A DNA stretch of 64,000 bases, from NCBI RefSeq assembly GCF_900015215.1, contig NZ_LN555523.1:440415-504414 (forward strand). Direction: 5' to 3'. Positions within the stretch are counted from its first letter, which is position 1; each line of letters starts with the position of its first letter. Under the pieces are notes generated by a model. The model did not search any database, was not told where the DNA came from, and saw only the letters and a list, made by a program, of their open reading frames with translations. Shown one piece after another: positions 1-7,031 of the stretch. The position numbers and the translations under genes are program-made. This stretch comes from Romboutsia ilealis. GTDB taxonomy: Bacteria > Bacillota > Clostridia > Peptostreptococcales > Peptostreptococcaceae.

Positions 1-1
1 A

Positions 2-787
2 CGAATTTCTTCAACGGAACCTAATCTACAAAATATACCTGTTAAGCTTGAGATGGGAAGAAATATAAGAAAAGTATTTATATCAGATAAAGGATGTAAA
101 CTTGTAGATGCTGATTATTCTCAAGTGGAACTTAGAGTACTTGCTCATATGAGTCAAGATGAGACTATGATAGATGCATTTAAGCATAATGAAGATATAC
201 ATACTAAAACAGCATCTCAGGTATTTAATGTTAGTATGGATGAGGTAACTAGTAAGCAAAGAAGTGATGCAAAGGCCGTGAACTTTGGAATCGTTTATGG
301 AAAAAGTGATTTTGGATTATCAGAAGACTTACATATACCAGTAAAGCAAGCAAAAGAGTATATAGAAAATTACTTTAATAAATACAATAAGATAAAGGAA
401 TTTATGGATAATATTATAGATAATGCTAGTGATAGTGGATATGTTACAACAATATTGAATAGAAGAAGATATATACCAGAGATAAAATCTAGTAATTTTA
501 TGTTAAGAAATGCAGGAAAAAGAGCGGCGATGAATGCACCTATACAAGGGAGTGCAGCTGATATAATAAAGATAGCTATGATAAATGTATACAAAAAATT
601 AGAGAAAAATAATTTAAAATCGAAGCTTATACTTCAAGTTCATGACGAACTTATAGTAGAAGCTATAGATAGCGAAATAGAAATAGTTAAAAAAATAGTT
701 AAAGATGAAATGGAAAACGCAGTATGTTTAGATGTAAACTTAGATGTAGATTTAAATATAGGCGATTCTTGGTATGATACAAAGTAG
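2..787 (+). CDS. polA: DNA polymerase I, C-terminal polymerase domain (5' end outside window)
   Basis: This is the last 261 codons of DNA polymerase I, which fills gaps in repair and Okazaki-fragment processing. The frame is open from base 2, so the gene continues off the left edge. Family-A motifs are visible: the RISSTEPNLQNIPV segment at the start, motif A (DYSQVELRVL) with its catalytic Asp, the O-helix motif B (RSDAKAVNFGIVYG) and motif C (QVHDELIVEA) with the second catalytic Asp. Whether the N-terminal 5' nuclease and 3' exonuclease parts are active cannot be judged here. coaE starts 7 bases after the stop, so the two are probably co-transcribed. Confidence 0.97.
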   Translation, partial: RISSTEPNLQNIPVKLEMGRNIRKVFISDKGCKLVDADYSQVELRVLAHMSQDETMIDAFKHNEDIHTKTASQVFNVSMDEVTSKQRSDAKAVNFGIVYGKSDFGLSEDLHIPVKQAKEYIENYFNKYNKIKEFMDNIIDNASDSGYVTTILNRRRYIPEIKSSNFMLRNAGKRAAMNAPIQGSAADIIKIAMINVYKKLEKNNLKSKLILQVHDELIVEAIDSEIEIVKKIVKDEMENAVCLDVNLDVDLNIGDSWYDTK

Positions 788-794
788 GTGTTTT

Positions 795-1400
795 ATGATT
801 ATATTAGGATTAACAGGAAGCATAGGATGTGGAAAAAGTAGTCTATCTAATATATTAAAAGATAATAATATAAATATAATAGATGCAGATCTAATATCTA
901 GAAAGATTTTTGAAGATAAAAAACTTTTAGCTTTAGTATTTGAACATTTTGGTGATAGTATAAAAAATAAAGATGGAAGTTTAAATAGAAAAGCTTTAGG
1001 AAATATAGTGTTTAATGATGATGATAATAAGCTTGTAGAGTTAAATAACTTAACACATCCTAAAATTAAGGAAAAAGTGCTAAAAGAAATAGAAAAAGTT
1101 AAATTATATAATAAAGATATAGTAGTAATAGATGCACCTTTATTAATAGAAGGTGGATATTTGGAAATAGTTGATAAAGTAGTAGTTATAACTTGCAATG
1201 AGGATATTCAAATAAAAAGAATTCAACAAAGGGATAATTGTAGTAAAGAAGAAGCTTTAAGTAGGATAAGCTCTCAAATGAGTCAAAAAGATAAAGTAAA
1301 GTATGCAGATTATGTACTAGACAATTCTGGGGACTTAAAAGAACTTAAAGAGAAAACACATGAATTTTTATTATATATGAAGGAGAACTGGTGTGGCTAA
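795..1400 (+). CDS. coaE: Dephospho-CoA kinase
   Basis: CoaE phosphorylates the ribose 3'-hydroxyl of dephospho-CoA, the last step of coenzyme A synthesis in the cytoplasm. The 201-residue length is typical. A P-loop (GLTGSIGCGKSS) sits at residues 5-16, followed by the DADLISRKIF segment and the VVIDAPLLIE segment typical of the family. I chose the ATG at 795 rather than an in-frame codon 21 bases upstream because the family starts immediately before the P-loop and AGGTG lies at a suitable distance. The gene follows polA closely, and its end overlaps the next start by 8 bases. Confidence 0.95.
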   Translation: MIILGLTGSIGCGKSSLSNILKDNNINIIDADLISRKIFEDKKLLALVFEHFGDSIKNKDGSLNRKALGNIVFNDDDNKLVELNNLTHPKIKEKVLKEIEKVKLYNKDIVVIDAPLLIEGGYLEIVDKVVVITCNEDIQIKRIQQRDNCSKEEALSRISSQMSQKDKVKYADYVLDNSGDLKELKEKTHEFLLYMKENWCG

Positions 1401-1944
1401 GAAAAAAATATTTTTTGTTTTAGCTATTATTATAATACTATTTACATCATTACTTATAGAAAAGGATATTATTAATAAAATATTATACCCTAGAAAGTAT
1501 TCTGAATATGTTGAAATATATTCCGAGGAATTTGAATTAGATGAAAATTTAGTATATAGTGTTATTAAGGTTGAAAGCAAGTTTAGAAAAGATGCTGTAT
1601 CTCATAAAGGCGCTAAAGGACTTATGCAAATAAGTGACATAACTAGAGAATGGGCAAAAGAAGAAATGAATTTAGGAAGTATAGATATATTTGACCCTGA
1701 GACCAATATAAAAATAGGTTGTTGGTATTTAAATAAGTTATATAAAGAATTTGGAAGATTAGATTTAGTTGTAGCAGCGTATAATGGAGGTTCAGGGAAT
1801 GTTAATAAATGGCTAAATGATTATAGCTATAGTAAAGACGGAAAATCGTTAGATTCAATACCATTTGAAGAGACTTCAATGTATGTAAAGAAAATAACTA
1901 AGAATTATAAAATGTACAACAAGTTATATAGCAAGGAAGGTTAA
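1393..1944 (+). CDS. Membrane-anchored lytic transglycosylase (SLT domain)
   Basis: A 183-residue lytic transglycosylase that would cleave the glycan backbone of peptidoglycan outside the membrane. Residues 5-22 form one hydrophobic N-terminal segment after a Lys-rich start, which suggests a signal anchor. The Slt catalytic fold follows, with the catalytic Glu at residue 61 (VESKF), the GLMQI motif at 76-80 and the AYNGG motif near residue 128. Start is GTG with AAGGAGAA upstream and an 8-base overlap with coaE, so translational coupling is likely. Family and catalytic residues are clear; the specific physiological role is not. Confidence 0.92.
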   Translation: MAKKKIFFVLAIIIILFTSLLIEKDIINKILYPRKYSEYVEIYSEEFELDENLVYSVIKVESKFRKDAVSHKGAKGLMQISDITREWAKEEMNLGSIDIFDPETNIKIGCWYLNKLYKEFGRLDLVVAAYNGGSGNVNKWLNDYSYSKDGKSLDSIPFEETSMYVKKITKNYKMYNKLYSKEG

Positions 1945-1948
1945 ATCA

Positions 1949-3607
1949 ATGAATAAGATAAAAATTATGACTGTTATTCTAGTTATTGTAACTAGCTTAG
2001 TTGGATGTAGTATGGAAGAACAAAGTGGAGAAGTTTTAGAAAACAAACCTAGTGCAATAACTTCTAAAACTATAAATTTAACTATGATGAAACCTGAAAC
2101 TATAAATCCGATAACTAATAAAAATAAATCAATCGGTTATATAATGAACTTAATATATGATAGTTTATTTACTATAGACGAAAATTATGATACGGTTCCA
2201 CAGCTAGTAGAAGAATACAAAATAGAAAATGATGGTATGGTTATAAATATTAAACTAAAAGATATTAAATGGCATGATGGAACTATATTAACTTCTAGTG
2301 ATGTAAAGTTTACTGTAGATCTAATTAAGCAACATATTGATAGTCCATATAATGCATTAGTTGAAAATATATCATCTATATCAATAATTAATAATAAAGA
2401 GTTTAGTATAAATTTTAAGGATAAATATGCTTTTTCTATAGATACATTAATATTTCCTATAGTATCAGAAAAACAACTAGAGAATAATAATGATATAAAT
2501 AATTATAAAAATAATTTAGTAGGAAATGGGGCATATAAAATAAAAAGTTATGAGGAAAGAAAAAGTCTATCATTAATTATTAATGATAGTTATTATAATC
2601 AACTGCCATCAAATGCAAAAAATATAGAAGTTGAAATTGTACCAGATGAGGAAGCGCAAGTATCTATGGTTATATCGTTAGATAGTGATATAGCTAAAAT
2701 TTCATTAGATGACTTAAGTCAATTCTATGAAAAAGAATTTAAAACAACTACATATGAAAGTAGAGATTATGAGTGTTTACTTTTTAATTATGAGAATGAA
2801 GTTTTTAAAGACCTAAATTTTAGAAAAGCTATAGTAAGTTCGATTAACAAGAAGAAGATACTTGAGGAAGGTTATATAAATAATGCGACTTTAGTAGATT
2901 TCCCGCTTAATTCTAAGTCAAAATATTATGATAAAGATATAAAGAGTTTAGAGTATAGTAAAGAAAATGCTAAAAAATATCTATCACAAGTAACTTTTGA
3001 GACGAATAAAAATATTACTAATGTAAATGAGAATCCAAAGGACACTGATAAAGATGCAGTAGAAGATGTTAATAAATCCAATTTAAAAACAAATAATGAA
3101 ACAGCTACAAAAGATGATAAAGAGAAAGATATAAAGGAACAAATATCAAAATTAAATTTAAAAATAATAGTAAATAAAGATAATTCTGAAAGAAAAAAAT
3201 CAGCTTATATAATAAGTGAGGATTTAAAAGATATAGGTATAAAAAATACAATTGAAGAGTTATCAAGTGAAGATATGAGTAAAGCTTTAAATGAGAAAAA
3301 TTATGACTTAGCATTAGTTGGATGGGAGTTATCTTTAGCACCAGACGCTACTAATATACTTGAGAGTATAGGATATGAAGATGAAAGATTAACTAATTAC
3401 ATTAATTCATTACAAAATGCAACTACAGAATCTCAAATAAGTGATATATATAAATCGATTCAAAAATATGTAAATGAAAATGCATTATTTATGAGTTTAG
3501 TTATTAGAGATGATTATATAGTAAATAATAGGAGAATAGAAGGCAAAATAAGTCCTAATAGTTTTGATATATATGAAGGTATTACTAATTTAGATATAGC
3601 CAAATAA
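1949..3607 (+). CDS. Solute-binding lipoprotein, peptide/nickel ABC transporter family (SBP_bac_5)
   Basis: A 552-residue extracytoplasmic binding protein of the OppA/DppA family. The N-terminus is a lipoprotein signal peptide ending in LVGC (Cys 20), so the mature protein should be lipid-anchored outside the membrane. Family features include the YDSLF segment, the WHDG motif (KWHDGTILTSSDVKFT) and the C-terminal LVGWELSLAPD region. Around residues 350-400 there is a low-complexity stretch rich in Asn, Lys, Asp and Glu that interrupts the second lobe. No ABC permease or ATPase lies nearby, so it is either an orphan receptor or works with a transporter encoded elsewhere. The ligand cannot be told from sequence. 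Confidence 0.9.
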   Translation: MNKIKIMTVILVIVTSLVGCSMEEQSGEVLENKPSAITSKTINLTMMKPETINPITNKNKSIGYIMNLIYDSLFTIDENYDTVPQLVEEYKIENDGMVINIKLKDIKWHDGTILTSSDVKFTVDLIKQHIDSPYNALVENISSISIINNKEFSINFKDKYAFSIDTLIFPIVSEKQLENNNDINNYKNNLVGNGAYKIKSYEERKSLSLIINDSYYNQLPSNAKNIEVEIVPDEEAQVSMVISLDSDIAKISLDDLSQFYEKEFKTTTYESRDYECLLFNYENEVFKDLNFRKAIVSSINKKKILEEGYINNATLVDFPLNSKSKYYDKDIKSLEYSKENAKKYLSQVTFETNKNITNVNENPKDTDKDAVEDVNKSNLKTNNETATKDDKEKDIKEQISKLNLKIIVNKDNSERKKSAYIISEDLKDIGIKNTIEELSSEDMSKALNEKNYDLALVGWELSLAPDATNILESIGYEDERLTNYINSLQNATTESQISDIYKSIQKYVNENALFMSLVIRDDYIVNNRRIEGKISPNSFDIYEGITNLDIAK

Positions 3608-3611
3608 GTAT

Positions 3612-3645
3612 AAAGGTATCTAATAATTTTATTAGATACCTTTAT
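3612..3645 (+). terminator. Intrinsic terminator after the binding-protein gene
   Basis: An A/T-rich stem (AAGGTATCTAATAA with its complement) closes a short T-rich loop and is followed by TTTATAT just after the stop codon. Confidence 0.75.
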
Positions 3646-3713
3646 ATTAATATTATATAAAAATATTGAATAATTATCATAAGTTAACTATTCTTATAGT
3701 ATACTTAAAATCT

Positions 3714-3800
3714 GCGGAAATGGCGGAATAGGTAGACGCACTATCTTGAGGGGGTAGCGAGTATGTACTTGTGCGGGTTCGACTCCCGCTTTCCGCACCA
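3714..3800 (+). tRNA. tRNA-Leu (anticodon GAG)
   Basis: An 87-base class II tRNA with encoded CCA end. The acceptor stem GCGGAAA pairs with TTTCCGC, the anticodon stem CTATC/GGTAG closes the loop TTGAGGG with anticodon GAG at 3748-3750, and the T arm GCGGG-TTCGACT-CCCGC is intact. A long variable arm, as expected for leucine tRNA, lies between them. It would read CUU and CUC codons. It stands alone rather than in a tRNA cluster. Confidence 0.96.
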
Positions 3801-3801
3801 A

Positions 3802-3835
3802 TATGTTGCTTAAGCGAAGCGAATTTTATATTTTA
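3802..3835 (+). repeat. Partial copy of a dispersed intergenic repeat, directly 3' of tRNA-Leu
   Basis: Two bases after the tRNA end lies ATGTTGCTTAAGCGAAGCG followed by AATTTTATATTTT. It resembles the 3' ends of the two longer elements at 37574-37735 and 61877-62075 (shared core TTAAGCGAAGC or AAAGCGAA followed by a T-run). GCTT can pair with AAGC. Only the tail of the element is recognisable here. Confidence 0.5.
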
Positions 3836-3922
3836 TAATAATTAAAAATCTTATTGATAATATTTAAACTAGAAATAATCGTTATATTTTTAATTTTAAC
3901 ATATATTTAATAAATATTATGA

Positions 3923-3945
3923 TATAATATACCTATATAGGGTAT
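3923..3945 (+). promoter_or_regulatory. -10 box with overlapping CsoR-like inverted repeat upstream of the copZ-like gene
   Basis: A perfect TATAAT at 3923-3928 is followed at once by ATACC-n7-GGTAT (3929-3945). The G/C blocks with flanking TA resemble known CsoR-type copper operators (TACCC..GGGTA). The position, over the expected transcription start, would suit repression. No good -35 box at normal spacing was found. Assignment to CsoR is inference. Confidence 0.4.
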
Positions 3946-3960
3946 AGGAGGTATATTAAT

Positions 3961-4179
3961 ATGAAAAAGAAACTATTAATAGATGGAATGAGTTGTAATC
4001 ACTGTGTAAATCACTTAAATACCGCTCTTACAGAAGATATAAAAGGAGTTGAAGTTATCGAAATTAGCTTAGAGAACAAATATGCAATAATTGATATGAA
4101 CGATAATGTAGATACAACTGAATTGAAAGAAGTTATAAACGAATTAGATTTTGAATTAAAAGATATAATAGAATGTTAA
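3961..4179 (+). CDS. CopZ-like heavy-metal-associated (HMA) domain protein
   Basis: A 72-residue single-domain protein of the HMA family, small cytoplasmic carriers that hand Cu(I) to a P-type ATPase. The metal-binding motif GMSCNHC is at residues 9-15, with two Cys as ligands, and the fold length matches CopZ. A TATAGGAGGTAT ribosome site precedes the ATG. No copper ATPase or csoR gene is adjacent, so the transport partner must lie elsewhere. An inverted repeat overlapping the promoter (3929-3945) suggests metal-responsive control. Other HMA proteins carry zinc or mercury, so copper is likely but not proven. Confidence 0.85.
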   Translation: MKKKLLIDGMSCNHCVNHLNTALTEDIKGVEVIEISLENKYAIIDMNDNVDTTELKEVINELDFELKDIIEC

Positions 4180-4180
4180 A

Positions 4181-4218
4181 AATAAAGACATCCAAATTAA
4201 TGGATGTCTTTATTTTTA
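4181..4218 (+). terminator. Terminator after the copZ-like gene
   Basis: AAAGACATCC pairs with GGATGTCTTT across an 8-base loop, followed by ATTTTTA. Confidence 0.8.
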
Positions 4219-4225
4219 TAAAAAA

Positions 4226-4254
4226 AGACTTCTATTGGGGGAAAATAGAAGTCT
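4226..4254 (+). promoter_or_regulatory. Perfect 11-bp hairpin with GGGGGAA loop
   Basis: AGACTTCTATT and AATAGAAGTCT form a perfect 11-bp stem around a purine loop GGGGGAA. It is not followed by a T-run, so it does not look like a terminator. A second G-rich ribosome-site-like stretch (TGGGGGGAG) follows a few bases later. It may be a leader structure for the micro-ORF at 4273 or a processing element. Confidence 0.45.
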
Positions 4255-4272
4255 AATGGGGGGAGATTGAGT

Positions 4273-4326
4273 ATGTTTGATTTTACATTAATATTATCTC
4301 CATGTTTAATTTATATATACATATAA
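4273..4326 (+). CDS. Possible 17-residue hydrophobic peptide (micro-ORF)
   Basis: ATG at 4273 opens a 17-codon frame reading MFDFTLILSPCLIYIYI, preceded by a strong purine-rich site (GGGGGGAG, about 7 bases upstream). The peptide is almost entirely hydrophobic and could insert in a membrane. A perfect 11-bp hairpin lies before it and a perfect 13-bp hairpin overlaps its end. The size is far below normal gene length, so translation is unproven. I do not recognise the peptide. Alternatives are a leader peptide, or a chance frame inside a structured RNA. Confidence 0.3.
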   Translation: MFDFTLILSPCLIYIYI

Positions 4327-4333
4327 ATTAAAC
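4304..4333 (+). promoter_or_regulatory. Perfect 13-bp A/T hairpin overlapping the micro-ORF end
   Basis: GTTTAATTTATAT and ATATAAATTAAAC pair perfectly around an ATAC loop. There is no T-run downstream. It may stabilise or end a short RNA that begins near the 4226 hairpin. Confidence 0.4.
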
Positions 4334-4435
4334 AAATATATAAATTATTTTGATACAGATTTAAAGTTGTTCAAGCATTTAACGCACATTTGAAAATTTA
4401 TTGAATATAATATAAATAATCAGGGGGGGAGTATC

Positions 4436-5041
4436 TTGGAAGAGAGGGTATATAAAGAAAATTTAAAAAAAATGATACTAGAAATGGCTCAAGAAGAAAT
4501 TAGTAATTACTCATCTCAAAAGGGTGTTCAAAAATATTTTGAAGGTAATATAGATAAAATTATAAATGAAAATATAAAAAGCTACTTAGAAGATATAAGT
4601 GTAAATAAGATATATTCAAAAATATTGAAAAGAGGTTCTAGTCAAGAAAATATTCAATCTGTGGCTAAAGTAATAAAATCAGAGGAATTGTTTAAATCAA
4701 AAAACGAATTGCTTAAATTTGCTAAATATTTAGGAATTAATGTTCATGCAAAAAGTTCATATACTCAAACTTTAAAAAGAATATCTAATTATATATATTC
4801 AAATAGAAAAGAATACTCTGAAAAATACGTATCTTATAGAAGAGGTAATGAAGAATATATATTAGAACCAGAAAAGATAAAGCTAGACTTGATAGAAAGT
4901 TATAAATCTAAAACAAGAAATGATATGAAATCTATAGCTAGATTGCTAGATATAAATGTAGAAGATGAGGAAGGTGCTGAGGATATAAGACGAAAAGTTA
5001 TAAATTATATTATGAAAGAAAAACTTACAAAGAAAAAATAA
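4436..5041 (+). CDS. Uncharacterised protein with two SAP-like helical repeats
   Basis: A 201-residue cytoplasmic-looking, strongly charged protein that I do not recognise as a named family. It starts at TTG, chosen because an exceptionally strong AGGGGGGGAG lies 6 bases upstream. Residues about 83-122 and 152-193 look like two copies of one unit: a basic helix, then KFAKYLGINV in the first and SIARLLDINV in the second, a loop, and a helix ending in RISNYI or KVINYI. This helix-turn-helix spacing resembles SAP/HeH nucleic-acid-binding modules, but that is inference. The first 80 residues are predicted helical and may oligomerise. A terminator directly follows, so it is monocistronic. Confidence 0.75.
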   Translation: MEERVYKENLKKMILEMAQEEISNYSSQKGVQKYFEGNIDKIINENIKSYLEDISVNKIYSKILKRGSSQENIQSVAKVIKSEELFKSKNELLKFAKYLGINVHAKSSYTQTLKRISNYIYSNRKEYSEKYVSYRRGNEEYILEPEKIKLDLIESYKSKTRNDMKSIARLLDINVEDEEGAEDIRRKVINYIMKEKLTKKK

Positions 5042-5048
5042 AATCAGA

Positions 5049-5088
5049 AAATTAAAGATACTTATATAAGTGTCTTTAATTTTTTTTA
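5049..5088 (+). terminator. Terminator after the SAP-like gene
   Basis: AATTAAAGATACTT pairs with AAGTGTCTTTAATT (one mismatch) and is followed by a run of T. Confidence 0.8.
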
Positions 5089-5161
5089 TTCGCATATAAT
5101 ATAAATGAGAGGCAGAAGGAGTTGATATGCTATAAAAAGGGAAAAATTTATTATAATAATT

Positions 5162-5887
5162 TTGATAATAATTATAATGTCAATATCTTTAATTATAGAG
5201 ATAAAGTTATTTCCTCCTAGAAGGGAAATTAATATAATAAGTTATAATATACATAGTGGACTTAATAAGAATATGTTTCCTACTCTTTTTGATACGATTG
5301 ATTTTTTAAAACAATCTGATGCAGATATAATCTGCCTACAGGAAGTGAATGAATCTGCTAGAGCTGGGTTTCAAGTAAGTAGTTTTAAAGAAGAGTTAAA
5401 GATGAATTCTCATTTTGGAGCAAATGTTGTAGATTTAGGATTTAATTATGGACTTGTTACGTATTCAAAATATCCAATTAAGGGTGAAGAACATATATAT
5501 TTAAGTAGTTTTCGTGAGCAACGAGGTATGTTACATACTGTATTAAAAGTTGATTATCAAAAATTACATATAATAAATGTACATTTAGGCTTAGATAATG
5601 AAGAACGAGAAATACAAATGAGGGAGTTAGTAGATTTTATAAAAAAATTAGGTGATGAACCTTATATGGTAGTAGGAGATTTTAATCAAGGTGAAGTAAC
5701 TGTAGATGATGATATATTAAGAGACGTTGCAAAAGAATTAGGAAAAGCAAATATTTTAACTTTCCCAACAGGACTAGATAGAATAGATTATATATTTGTA
5801 TCATCGGGTATAGAAGTCATAGATTATGATGTTTTTATAAAAGATATGTCAGATCACTATCCTATATTTGCAAGAATAAAAATATAA
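5162..5887 (+). CDS. Endonuclease/exonuclease/phosphatase-family protein, membrane-anchored, start region apparently damaged
   Basis: A Mg-dependent phosphodiesterase-fold protein of at least 241 residues. Family motifs are SYNIHSG, the catalytic Glu in CLQEVN, VVGDFNQG, RIDYIF and the terminal SDHYPIFA. Nucleic-acid, lipid or phosphate-ester substrates are all possible. Start choice is uncertain. TTG 5162 and ATG 5177 lack a ribosome site, whereas AGAAGGAG followed by ATG at 5127 is well placed but opens only ATG-CTA-TAA. The correct frame is open from 5126 and reads as a basic, then hydrophobic anchor (AIKREKFIIIILIIII). One lost base after that ATG would explain this. The catalytic domain would face outside. 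Confidence 0.75.
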   Translation: MIIIIMSISLIIEIKLFPPRREINIISYNIHSGLNKNMFPTLFDTIDFLKQSDADIICLQEVNESARAGFQVSSFKEELKMNSHFGANVVDLGFNYGLVTYSKYPIKGEEHIYLSSFREQRGMLHTVLKVDYQKLHIINVHLGLDNEEREIQMRELVDFIKKLGDEPYMVVGDFNQGEVTVDDDILRDVAKELGKANILTFPTGLDRIDYIFVSSGIEVIDYDVFIKDMSDHYPIFARIKI

Positions 5888-5966
5888 TGACATTAAATTT
5901 ATATTCATAAATATTAGACAAGTTAAATATACATTAGTAAGAAGATTTTTAGGGGGGAGTTAACTA

Positions 5967-6881
5967 ATGAGTAAAAGAAGAACGATATACAAAGGATTTA
6001 ATAAAAGAAGAAAAAATAGGATAATAAAGATATATATAATTGGTGCAAGTATATGTCTAATATGTGGGTATGGGTTTATGCAATTTAAAAATAGCAAAAT
6101 ATTTAATAGTATAAAAGAAAATGTTGCATCTATTGAGTTGAAATTACCATTTTTTAATTCAAAAAAATCAGATAATAATAGATTAGAAACTTTTGAGTAT
6201 AATGATATATCTAAAGAAATAGATGAGATTAAAAAAGAGAATGATGAAGTCAATGAGGATGTGAAAGTTGCAACAGTAAAAGGTTGGAATGTATATACAA
6301 TACAAGTAGCATCAGTTGAAGATAAAAATGAAATAAGTGAAATAGAAGCGGTATTAAGTAAAGAAAAAGTACCTTTTTCTACTATAGAGATAGATGGAGT
6401 AAATAAAGTTCAGACATATGTATCATTTGATAAAGAAAGCATAAGAAATTATTTAGAAAGTATAAGAACGTTATATCCAGATGCGTTTTTAGCAGAAGTA
6501 AAAATGCCTGTTTTATCTTTAGAATATACTAGTAAATATTCATATTTAGAAACAATATCAGAACAGTTAAGTAGTCTTATAGATAACTTTGAATTAGAAT
6601 CTAAATTGTGGACTAATAGCAAGGATAATTTAAATTTAAAAGAGTATAATACTATATTAACTAATAGAAAAACTATGGTTGAAAATATAGAAAAAGAAGT
6701 TGAACAAATTGATTATGAAGGAGCAGATGTATTTAAATCTAATTTAATTACATATCTAAATAATGTAGATAAAAATATTGAAGAAGCTTCTAAGTCTGCA
6801 AATGAACAAAAGTATAATATAAGTGAGGGTATATTTCTAAATAACTTGCAAGGTTATTTAGCTTTTATAAATTCTATTTAG
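5967..6881 (+). CDS. SPOR-domain membrane protein
   Basis: A 304-residue single-pass protein. A very basic N-terminus (RRTIYKGFNKRRKNR) precedes one transmembrane segment at about residues 21-40, so most of the protein faces outside. Residues about 108-182 (NVYTIQVASVEDKNEI onward) match the SPOR domain, which binds septal peptidoglycan stripped of stem peptides. The C-terminal 120 residues are predicted helical and are not recognised. A strong AGGGGGGAG precedes the ATG. By family knowledge the protein is probably recruited to division sites or the sporulation septum; the partner is unknown. Confidence 0.8.
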   Translation: MSKRRTIYKGFNKRRKNRIIKIYIIGASICLICGYGFMQFKNSKIFNSIKENVASIELKLPFFNSKKSDNNRLETFEYNDISKEIDEIKKENDEVNEDVKVATVKGWNVYTIQVASVEDKNEISEIEAVLSKEKVPFSTIEIDGVNKVQTYVSFDKESIRNYLESIRTLYPDAFLAEVKMPVLSLEYTSKYSYLETISEQLSSLIDNFELESKLWTNSKDNLNLKEYNTILTNRKTMVENIEKEVEQIDYEGADVFKSNLITYLNNVDKNIEEASKSANEQKYNISEGIFLNNLQGYLAFINSI

Positions 6882-6887
6882 TAAATT

Positions 6888-6915
6888 CAAAAGGTTGTTT
6901 ATACAACCTTTTTTG
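6888..6915 (+). terminator. Terminator after the SPOR-domain gene
   Basis: AAAAGGTTGT and ACAACCTTTTTT form an 8-10 bp stem with TTAT loop and a T-run. Confidence 0.85.
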
Positions 6916-7031
6916 CTTTAGAATAAATAACTAAAATTTGATAAAAAGCAAAACATGTTAGATTTTGGTTGATACTATAGTATAATAAAAATAAATAGAA
7001 TAATTATTTATTTTATAGATAGGGGAGAAAA

